Positions 54,128 through 61,388 of a stretch of DNA of 64,000 nucleotides are shown here, in pieces; position 1 is the first letter of the stretch, and each line of letters starts with the position of its first letter. This DNA comes from Bacteroidales bacterium (GTDB lineage Bacteria; Bacteroidota; Bacteroidia; Bacteroidales; Bacteroidaceae): positions 283,256 through 347,255 of the forward strand of contig SUXQ01000001.1 of assembly GCA_015060905.1 (NCBI GenBank), given 5' to 3'. The translations under genes were made by a program, and so were the position numbers. The notes under the pieces are model-generated. The model made no database searches, was not told the origin of the DNA, and worked only from the letters and a program-made list of their open reading frames with translations.

Positions 54128-55966
54128 ATGAGACTAATCAGTGCAATTTTTGCATTTGTGTTTGCGGCAACAATGTTTGCGCAGACTTCAATTCCCCGTC
54201 CCGAACATCCGCGTCCTCAGTTTGTACGCGACAGTTGGGTGAATCTTAACGGTACATGGACTTATGTATTTGACTTTGGTGAGTCGGGCCTTACACGCGG
54301 CTTGCAGAAATCTAAAGGCTTTGAGAATAATATCACAGTGCCTTTCTGTCCCGAGAGTAAACTTTCAGGCGTTGAGTATAAGGATTTTATCAATTCTATG
54401 TGGTACCATCGTGCAGTTGAGATTCCTGCTGCATGGGACGGCAAGAAAATTATTCTTAACTTCGGCGGTGTTGATTATTTCAGCGCAATCTATGTGAACG
54501 GTGCACTTGCCGGACGTCATTGGGGCGGTTCTTCGTCTTTCAGCGTGGATATTACAAGATACGTGAAAGCCGGCGAGACTGCAAACGTGGTTGTATGGGT
54601 AAAAGACGACCTTCGCTCGGGTGAGCAGACAGGTGGTAAACAGTGTACAAACTACTATTCATCGGGTTGTCACTATACACGTACAACAGGTATCTGGCAG
54701 ACTGTATGGATGGAGGCTGTTGCTCCCACAGGCTTGCAAGAGGTTTATGTTAAGCCCGACCTTGACAACGAGAGTTTCATCTTTGAGCCTAAATTCTATG
54801 CATTGGAGAAGGGCTTGTCTTTGAATATCAAGGTTAAGGATGGTAACAAAGTTGTTGCCAAGAAAAGTGCAAAGGCTTCTACTCCTATGACTGTGATTAT
54901 TCCCGTTAAAAAGGTAAAAACATGGTCACCCGAGAATCCTTTCCTCTACGACCTTGAGTATGAGGTTGTTGATGCACAAGGTAATGTTGTTGATAAGGTT
55001 GTTGCTTATACAGGTATGCGCAAAATTCACATCGAGGGCAACCGTCTTTTCCTTAACAACGAGCCTCTTTACTTGCGTATGGTACTCGACCAGGGCTTCT
55101 ATCCTGACGGTGTTTGGACAGCTCCCTCGGACGAGGCTCTCAAAAGAGATATAGAGCTCAGTATGAGCGTAGGTTTCAACAGCGCACGTCTCCACCAGAA
55201 GGTGTTCGAGGAGCGTTTCCACTATTGGGCCGATAAACTCGGTTACCTCACATGGGGCGAGGCAGGAAGCTGGGGCGTGAATGTCAGCAGCGAGGTTGCT
55301 GCCCGTAACTTCCTTACAGAGTGGAAAGAGGTTGTTATCCGCGACCGTAACCACCCCTCGATTATCACATGGACTCCGTTCAACGAAACATGGGGCCGTC
55401 CTGCAAATGTAGAGGCTGCACGTTTCCACGACAGATTGCTCAGCGATATTTATGACCTTACAAAGAGCATCGACTATCGTCCTTGCCACGATACAAGCGG
55501 TGGTTATCACGTAAAAACCGATATTTGGTCTTATCACAACTACGAGCAGGATGCTGCTAAGTTGAAAGAGAGACTTACCATCAAGAAAGAGGGCGAGGTT
55601 CCTACTTTGAACATTGAGCGTGAGGCTAAATATAGCGGTCAGCCCTATTTGCTCGACGAGTATGGTGGTATTAAATGGGTAGTTGGTAAGCAATATGCTT
55701 CAAATACTTGGGGCTACGGAACAGGTCCTAAGACTGTAGATGAGTTCTACGAGCGTCTTACTGCATTGACAGACACTCTTCTGGGATTGGATTATATGTG
55801 TGGTTACACATATACACAGCTCACAGACGTTGAGCAGGAGCAGAATGGTGTGTTCAACTATGACCGTACAGCAAAATTCGACGCTGCGAAGCTTAAAGCC
55901 ATCTTCGGTAAAGAGCCCGCTTGGTTCAAGGAAATGAAAGCTGCTTACAAAAAGAATAAGAAGTAA
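54128..55966 (+). CDS. GH2 family glycosidase, short form (secreted)
   Basis: This 612-residue enzyme has a signal peptide (1-19, ending MFAQT), a jelly-roll sugar-binding domain (about 30-205), an Ig-like domain and a TIM barrel. The acid/base Glu420 is in TPFNETWG and the nucleophile Glu511 in YLLDEYGGIKW. It lacks the C-terminal small domain of LacZ. Without that domain it could be a beta-galactosidase, beta-glucuronidase, beta-mannosidase or arabinosidase; the sequence alone does not decide. The neighbouring GH36 and GH27 alpha-galactosidases suggest a galactose-containing plant or mucin glycan. Confidence 0.85.
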   Translation: MRLISAIFAFVFAATMFAQTSIPRPEHPRPQFVRDSWVNLNGTWTYVFDFGESGLTRGLQKSKGFENNITVPFCPESKLSGVEYKDFINSMWYHRAVEIPAAWDGKKIILNFGGVDYFSAIYVNGALAGRHWGGSSSFSVDITRYVKAGETANVVVWVKDDLRSGEQTGGKQCTNYYSSGCHYTRTTGIWQTVWMEAVAPTGLQEVYVKPDLDNESFIFEPKFYALEKGLSLNIKVKDGNKVVAKKSAKASTPMTVIIPVKKVKTWSPENPFLYDLEYEVVDAQGNVVDKVVAYTGMRKIHIEGNRLFLNNEPLYLRMVLDQGFYPDGVWTAPSDEALKRDIELSMSVGFNSARLHQKVFEERFHYWADKLGYLTWGEAGSWGVNVSSEVAARNFLTEWKEVVIRDRNHPSIITWTPFNETWGRPANVEAARFHDRLLSDIYDLTKSIDYRPCHDTSGGYHVKTDIWSYHNYEQDAAKLKERLTIKKEGEVPTLNIEREAKYSGQPYLLDEYGGIKWVVGKQYASNTWGYGTGPKTVDEFYERLTALTDTLLGLDYMCGYTYTQLTDVEQEQNGVFNYDRTAKFDAAKLKAIFGKEPAWFKEMKAAYKKNKK

Positions 55967-55986
55967 ATTCTTATATTGAATATAGC

Positions 55987-56022
55987 AAAAGGCTTGCCGA
56001 ATTTTCTCGGCAAGCCTTTTTT
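55987..56022 (+). terminator. Terminator after GH2
   Basis: AAAAGGCTTGCCGA pairs with TCGGCAAGCCTTTT around ATTTTC, and a T-run follows. A strong rho-independent terminator for the GH2 transcript. Confidence 0.92.
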
Positions 56023-56148
56023 GTATACTTTTTTACAACTTTTGACGGATTTTTTTGTTGTGGTGCGGAAAAATAGTAAATTTGTAAGCTAATGCCTGCA
56101 ATAGGCTGCGATTGGTGCAATGTAAATAAGTGACCTAATATTGCTTGA

Positions 56149-56571
56149 ATGATATTTGAAAAGACAAATAATACTTTTGTACAACTGTTCCGTTACGGCT
56201 TTGTGGCTGTTGGCGCTTTTGTGGTCGATTATGGTTTTTATTTTCTGCTCTCTTATCTGTTTGCGGTGCAATATTTGGTGGCGGCCTTTATAGGCTTTGT
56301 TGCAGGGACAGCTACCAATTATCTGATATCCAAATATATGGTTTTTCAGGGCGAGCCAAAGTCGCGAGTTTCTGAGGTCTTTTTGGTTTTTCTGATAAGC
56401 GGCGTTGGGCTTTTATGGCTCGAAATTGGGCTTTATGTGCTTACCGATATATACGGTGTGCACTATTTGTTGTCGAAATTGATAATGACGGGGATTGTTT
56501 TTCTCTGGAACTTTTTCGCGCGTAAATTTTTTATGTACTCGAGATTCTTCAATATATTGAAAGAGCCTTAA
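56149..56571 (+). CDS. GtrA-like membrane protein
   Basis: This 140-residue protein has four transmembrane helices (FVAVGAFVVDYGFYFLLSYL, VAAFIGFVAGTATNYLISKY, VFLVFLISGVGLLWLEIGLYV, and a last one with IMTGIVFLWNFFARKFFM). The FVAVGAFV start and the ATNYLISKYMVF and WNFFARKFFMY motifs are the GtrA signature. GtrA proteins move polyprenyl-phosphate-linked sugars across the inner membrane. It is 16 bp before an epimerase gene, and an oxidoreductase gene follows. The three could act on a lipid-linked sugar; this is inference. Confidence 0.88.
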   Translation: MIFEKTNNTFVQLFRYGFVAVGAFVVDYGFYFLLSYLFAVQYLVAAFIGFVAGTATNYLISKYMVFQGEPKSRVSEVFLVFLISGVGLLWLEIGLYVLTDIYGVHYLLSKLIMTGIVFLWNFFARKFFMYSRFFNILKEP

Positions 56572-56587
56572 TGAATATTTGAAAATT

Positions 56588-57622
56588 ATGAATTGTTATC
56601 TGATTACGGGCGGAGCCGGTTTTTTCGGTTCCATAATGAAAAAAATATTACTTAATGGTGGCAACAGAGTTGTCAGCATAGATTTGCAGGGCGACGACCT
56701 TGCTGATGACAATTTTATTGCATATAAGGGAGATATTAACGACGATGCTCTTATGGAGCGTATTTTCAATGAGTATAAATTCGATGCAATTTATCATTTT
56801 GCGGCGTTACTTGCTCATGTGAAAAGCGAACTTAAGAATCTGTGGCACGCAAATGTGGACGGAACGGCGAATGTTGCAAAGTATGCTGCGAAATATGGCG
56901 TTAAACGTGTGATATTTACATCATCGAACTGTTTGTGGGCCGAGGATTTTTCGCACAAAATAACCGAGGAAGAGCCTCCTTGCCCCATAGAGATTTATGG
57001 TAAGTCCAAGCTCGAGGGCGAGAAGATTCTGCTCTCTCACGATGAGTTTATTTCTATCATCTTCCGTTGCCCCACGATTATGGACGAGGGACGTTTGGGG
57101 CTGTTGGGCATTCTCTATCAGTTTATCGACGAGGACCGTCGTTTGCCAATGGTGGGCAAGGGCGATAATTTTTACCAATTTATATATGCAAAAGACCTTG
57201 CAAATGCCTGTCTGCTGGCGTGCGACTACAATCGCTCCGAGGTGTTTAATATAGGCTCGGACAACGTTAAAGATTTTCGCACCGTGTATCGTTACGTGAT
57301 AGAAAAGGCCGGCTCAAAGTCGCGGCTGATGTTCCTGCCCAAAGGGCTTATGATTGCGGGAATGAAACTCTGTTTCGCATTGGGAATTTCTCCGTTGGGG
57401 CCTTATCAGTATAAGATGATAGCCTCGAACTTTGTGTTTGACACAACAAAAATAAAGCGCGAGCTTGGGTGGATGCCTACAAAGACCAACGAAGAGATGT
57501 TGCTGACAGCTTACAACTACTATCATAAAAATAAAAAAGAGATTCTTGCACGTAAAGATGTCTCGGCACACTCCTCTGTTGCCAAGATGGGTGTAATAAA
57601 AATTATAAAATGGCTCTGCTAA
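56588..57622 (+). CDS. NAD-dependent epimerase/dehydratase
   Basis: This 344-residue extended short-chain dehydrogenase/reductase has the NAD-binding TGGAGFFGS motif (about residues 7-15), the active-site YGKSK motif (Tyr-x3-Lys), and a DxxGD loop ([15 protein letters not shown]). Such enzymes act on nucleotide sugars, for instance UDP-galactose 4-epimerase or UDP-glucuronate decarboxylase types. The exact reaction cannot be read. The ATG at 56588 is chosen over a TTG nine bases earlier. It is 10 bp before the oxidoreductase gene. Confidence 0.85.
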   Translation: MNCYLITGGAGFFGSIMKKILLNGGNRVVSIDLQGDDLADDNFIAYKGDINDDALMERIFNEYKFDAIYHFAALLAHVKSELKNLWHANVDGTANVAKYAAKYGVKRVIFTSSNCLWAEDFSHKITEEEPPCPIEIYGKSKLEGEKILLSHDEFISIIFRCPTIMDEGRLGLLGILYQFIDEDRRLPMVGKGDNFYQFIYAKDLANACLLACDYNRSEVFNIGSDNVKDFRTVYRYVIEKAGSKSRLMFLPKGLMIAGMKLCFALGISPLGPYQYKMIASNFVFDTTKIKRELGWMPTKTNEEMLLTAYNYYHKNKKEILARKDVSAHSSVAKMGVIKIIKWLC

Positions 57623-57632
57623 AGTAAATAAT

Positions 57633-59210
57633 ATGGCCGAAGAGAGAAAAAAGAGAGCACTTGTGGTGGGGGCCGGTCCCGCCGGACTAACCGCCGCGTA
57701 CGAACTGTTGAAAAAGACAGATATACAGCCTGTGGTGATGGAGGCCACCGATGTAATCGGCGGTATTTCGCAGACGGTAAAGTATAAGGGGAATCGCATG
57801 GATATTGGTGGCCATCGTTTCTTCTCGAAAAGCACAGCCATCATGGAGTGGTGGAACAATGTGATGCCTATACAGGGCTCACCCTCAAAGGACGATATTC
57901 TTCTTGGAAACAGTGAAAAGCCTTTGCAAAAAGGCGGTCCCGACCCGCAAAAGGATGACAGAGTGATGCTCTACCGCGACCGCGTTTCGCGCATATTCTT
58001 TTTGCGTAAGTTCTTCGATTACCCCATATCGCTCAAGTTCTCCACCTTTGCAAACATGGGCCTGTGGCGCACCATTAAATCGGGTTGCGGCTATATATAT
58101 TCACAGATACACAAGCTGAAAGAGGATTCCTTGGAGAATTTTTATATTAACCGTTTCGGCAGACCCTTGTACGAACTTTTCTTCGAGGGATACACCGAAA
58201 AAGTTTGGGGTAAGCATCCCTCGAAATTGGGTGCCGATTGGGGTAGCCAAAGAGTAAAAGGGCTCTCTATATATGCAATAATAAAGGATGCTCTTCTGAA
58301 GCCATTTAAAAGCAACGACGTTGCCCAGAAAAAGGTGGAAACCTCTCTTATTGAACAATTTATATATCCCAAGCTCGGTCCCGGACAACTATGGGAAATT
58401 GTTGCCGACGATGTTCGAGCGATGGGTGGCGAGGTTAATATGCTTCACGAGGTTAAGGGAATAAATATTTCCGGGGGGCGTGTAGTCTCTGTCGATTATC
58501 AAACAGCCGACGGTGCCATTGTAAACGCACCGTGCGATTACCTTCTCTCGACAATGCCCATAAAAAATCTTGTGGAATCGATAAAGGGAACAGATGTCCC
58601 CGAGGATGTTCGTCGCATAGCCGCCGAACTTCCCTACCGCGATTTTATCACAGTGGGCCTGTTGCTCGACAAGATGAAGATAAAGAACGAAACAAAGATA
58701 AAAACTTACGCCAATCGAGTGCCCGATACATGGATATACGTACAAGAGCGTGACGTAGAGGTCGGCCGTTTGCAGATATTCAATAATTGGTCGCCCTATC
58801 TTGTCGAGGATTATGAAAATAGAATGTTTGTGGGGCTTGAATATTTCTGCAACGAGGGTGACAAACTGTGGAATATGAGCGACGATGAATTTATCTCAAT
58901 GGCGATAGACGAACTTGTGAAGATAGATATTATTGACCGCGACGCGGTGCTCGATGCTACCCGCGTGAAGATAAAAAAGGCCTATCCTGCATATTTCGGC
59001 AGTTACTACGAGCTTGACAAGGTAAAGAATTTCCTCGACAGCATAGAAAATTTATACTGTCTGGGACGCAACGGACAGCATCGTTACAATAATATGGACC
59101 ACTCTATGATGACCGCAATGGTCGCAGTCGATAACATTAAAAACGGTGTAAATGACAAAAGTGCCGTTTGGAACGTAAACACAGAGACTGAATATCACGA
59201 GAAGAAGTAA
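57633..59210 (+). CDS. FAD-dependent oxidoreductase (UDP-galactopyranose mutase/protoporphyrinogen oxidase-like)
   Basis: This 525-residue protein has a dinucleotide-binding motif [18 protein letters not shown] at about 11-28, then [24 protein letters not shown], a motif seen in UDP-galactopyranose mutases and related amine-oxidase-fold enzymes. The C-terminal [19 protein letters not shown] closes the FAD site. It could rearrange or oxidise a lipid- or nucleotide-linked sugar together with the upstream epimerase and GtrA. I cannot say which. It is 11 bp before the rel/spoT gene. Confidence 0.8.
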   Translation: MAEERKKRALVVGAGPAGLTAAYELLKKTDIQPVVMEATDVIGGISQTVKYKGNRMDIGGHRFFSKSTAIMEWWNNVMPIQGSPSKDDILLGNSEKPLQKGGPDPQKDDRVMLYRDRVSRIFFLRKFFDYPISLKFSTFANMGLWRTIKSGCGYIYSQIHKLKEDSLENFYINRFGRPLYELFFEGYTEKVWGKHPSKLGADWGSQRVKGLSIYAIIKDALLKPFKSNDVAQKKVETSLIEQFIYPKLGPGQLWEIVADDVRAMGGEVNMLHEVKGINISGGRVVSVDYQTADGAIVNAPCDYLLSTMPIKNLVESIKGTDVPEDVRRIAAELPYRDFITVGLLLDKMKIKNETKIKTYANRVPDTWIYVQERDVEVGRLQIFNNWSPYLVEDYENRMFVGLEYFCNEGDKLWNMSDDEFISMAIDELVKIDIIDRDAVLDATRVKIKKAYPAYFGSYYELDKVKNFLDSIENLYCLGRNGQHRYNNMDHSMMTAMVAVDNIKNGVNDKSAVWNVNTETEYHEKK

Positions 59211-59221
59211 AAATAAAGACT

Positions 59222-61111
59222 ATGGATACAGGAATAGATGCTCATTATGAAGAACTTATAGACGACCGCGTAACCGAGTTTTTCTATATGGTGCGCGACA
59301 TTCTCACACCCGAGGAGGTTGAGCGTGTGCAAGAGGCGTTTCTGTTTGCCCGCGCGGCGCATAAAAATCAGAAGCGAAAGACCGGCGAGCCTTATATACT
59401 GCATCCTATAGCCGTTGCGCGCATCCTTGCCGTTGAACTTGAAATAGGCGTAAACCCTATTATTGCAGCCTTTTTGCACGATGTTGTCGAAGATACAGAC
59501 TACACGATTGAAGATATTAAAGAGAGATTCGGCAATGACGTTGCTTTTCTTGTCGGTGCTGTGACCAAGCAGAAGAAAGAGGTTTACGAAACATCGAAGC
59601 AGGTAGATAATTTCAAACAGATGCTCGACTCGGTGCATTATGATATTCGTGCATTGCTGTTGAAACTTGCCGACCGTCTGCATAATATGCGTACCCTCAG
59701 CAGTATGCGTCCCGACAAGCAGATGAAGATTGCCGGCGAGACGGATTATTTTTACGCTCCGCTTGCCAATCGTCTGGGCCTGCACAAGATAAAGACCGAG
59801 CTTGAGAATCTATCCTTCCGTTTCCGTTGTCCTCGCGAATATGCCACTCTCGAAGAGGCTTTGCGCAAGGAGCGTGTCGAGCGTGAGAAATATATAAACG
59901 GTTTTATGAAGAATATCAACCGTGTGCTTGCCGCGCATGGGCTGGACGTTCGCACACAACTGCGCTACCGTGCACCCTATAAAGTGTGGCGCAAAATGTA
60001 TACCTCGGGCTGCGATTTTCATCATATAGACGATAAATATTATGTAAGAATCATTTATGGCGATGTTCCGGGAATGTCCGAAAAGGATGTGTGCCTTAAA
60101 ATATATTCGGTGCTCACAGATGTCTACAAAGAGCGTCCGCACAGTGTAAATAATTATATCGATTCGCCCAAAGAGAATGGCTATCAGAGCTTTCATGTAA
60201 AGCTTCTTGGCGACAAAGGCGTTTGGGAAGAGATACATATATCCTCGGAGCGAATGGTGAGAAAATCGCAGTTCGGATGTATTGCCGAACGTTCCGAAGG
60301 AAACATTGTCAATTGGATAGAGAAGTTCAAGTCAGTGCTTCAGGATGTTGCTTGTCACGGCAAGGAGGTAGAGTATATGGAGGGTGTTACAATGTCCTTC
60401 TATAATGATGATATTATGGTGTATACTCCGCAGGGAATGTATGTCATTCTGCCTAAGAATGCAACTGCCCTCGACTTTGCATTTGAAATTCACTCGAACA
60501 TTGGCAAGCATGCGCAATATGCCAAGATTAACGGCCGTCTCTGCTCGGTAAAGACTGTGTTGCGCCGCGGCGACTGTGTAGAGATTGGCACAAACGACAG
60601 CATAGAGCCTCGTCCCGATTGGCTCGACCACGTTGTTACATACAAGGCCAAGCGCAACCTGCGCACAATGCTCAACCGCCAGAAAAAAATCTCGTACATT
60701 CGCTGCCCCAACTGCCGTCCTCTGCCGGGCGACGAGGTTATTGGCTTTAAAGACCGATTCGACAAGATTACTCTTCATCGTCGCGACTGTCGCTCGGCCA
60801 TACGTCAGGCCTCACAAGATGGCGATGCGATTGTTGCCGTAAACTTCGAAGAAGATTGTAATTTCCTCTATCCTGCATGTATAAGCATCTATGCTATTGA
60901 CCGTTACCATCTTCTCATAGACCTTGTTGATTGTATCACCAACAAGCTTAAACTGTCGATAATTTCTCTCAGTTCCACTACCGAGGATGAGATTGTAAAT
61001 TGTACCATCGAGTTTAATGTTCACTCGTCGCGCGAACTGCACGAGGTTATCGAGCATATTGCCGCCATCGAGGGAGTGGACGAGGTTAAGCAGAAGTTTA
61101 TAGAAAGATAA
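59222..61111 (+). CDS. RelA/SpoT family (p)ppGpp metabolism protein, short
   Basis: This 629-residue protein has an HD hydrolase domain with ARAAHKNQKRKTGEPYILHP and FLHDVVEDTDY (HD at 86-87), and LADRLHNMRTL. A synthetase-like region follows (about 255-350), then a TGS domain (VYTPQGMYVILPKNATALDFAFEIHSNIG, about 405-460) and a C-terminal ACT domain (about 555-629). It is shorter than full-length Rel (about 735). The synthetase part is degenerate: EIHISSERM replaces EvQIRTxxM, and the AHWxYK that follows is absent. It may therefore be mainly a hydrolase. It sits 11 bp after the oxidoreductase. Confidence 0.87.
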   Translation: MDTGIDAHYEELIDDRVTEFFYMVRDILTPEEVERVQEAFLFARAAHKNQKRKTGEPYILHPIAVARILAVELEIGVNPIIAAFLHDVVEDTDYTIEDIKERFGNDVAFLVGAVTKQKKEVYETSKQVDNFKQMLDSVHYDIRALLLKLADRLHNMRTLSSMRPDKQMKIAGETDYFYAPLANRLGLHKIKTELENLSFRFRCPREYATLEEALRKERVEREKYINGFMKNINRVLAAHGLDVRTQLRYRAPYKVWRKMYTSGCDFHHIDDKYYVRIIYGDVPGMSEKDVCLKIYSVLTDVYKERPHSVNNYIDSPKENGYQSFHVKLLGDKGVWEEIHISSERMVRKSQFGCIAERSEGNIVNWIEKFKSVLQDVACHGKEVEYMEGVTMSFYNDDIMVYTPQGMYVILPKNATALDFAFEIHSNIGKHAQYAKINGRLCSVKTVLRRGDCVEIGTNDSIEPRPDWLDHVVTYKAKRNLRTMLNRQKKISYIRCPNCRPLPGDEVIGFKDRFDKITLHRRDCRSAIRQASQDGDAIVAVNFEEDCNFLYPACISIYAIDRYHLLIDLVDCITNKLKLSIISLSSTTEDEIVNCTIEFNVHSSRELHEVIEHIAAIEGVDEVKQKFIER

Positions 61112-61388
61112 AATAAGAGTGTGGGGTTGTCAAAAAGAGGCAACCTTGCTCTCTTTTATAATGTTAGAAGCTGTTTAAATTTCAAGGACATAAATTTAAA
61201 CAGCTTCTTATTTTGTGTGTTCCTGCCGACACTATTTTATTGTTAATATTTACCCTGTATTTTTTTTGACAATTATATATTTGTTTACAATTATTTATGT
61301 AAATTCGCGATGTTAGTTTCGTCTCATGTTAAGAGGCAATATTGACAAACATAAACACGAAAATATTAACAACAAATAGAATTTCACA
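61112..61388. other. Intergenic region with terminator and dispersed palindrome
   Basis: 277 bp between rel/spoT and the BspA-like gene. A short stem (GGTTGTC with GGCAACC, about 61125-61146) and T-rich tract may end the rel/spoT transcript. The palindrome at 61166-61208 is a second copy of the element at 15055. The rest is AT-rich; TAAATTCG at 61300-61307 resembles a -7 box, but its TTTG is only 16 bp away. Confidence 0.55.
61166..61208. repeat. Dispersed palindromic repeat, copy 2 (complete)
   Basis: A perfect 17-bp stem (61166-61182 with 61192-61208) around a 9-base loop CAAGGACAT. The loop and both inner arms are shared in reverse orientation with bases 15055-15086. It is therefore a copy of one dispersed element, not merely a terminator. 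Confidence 0.75.
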
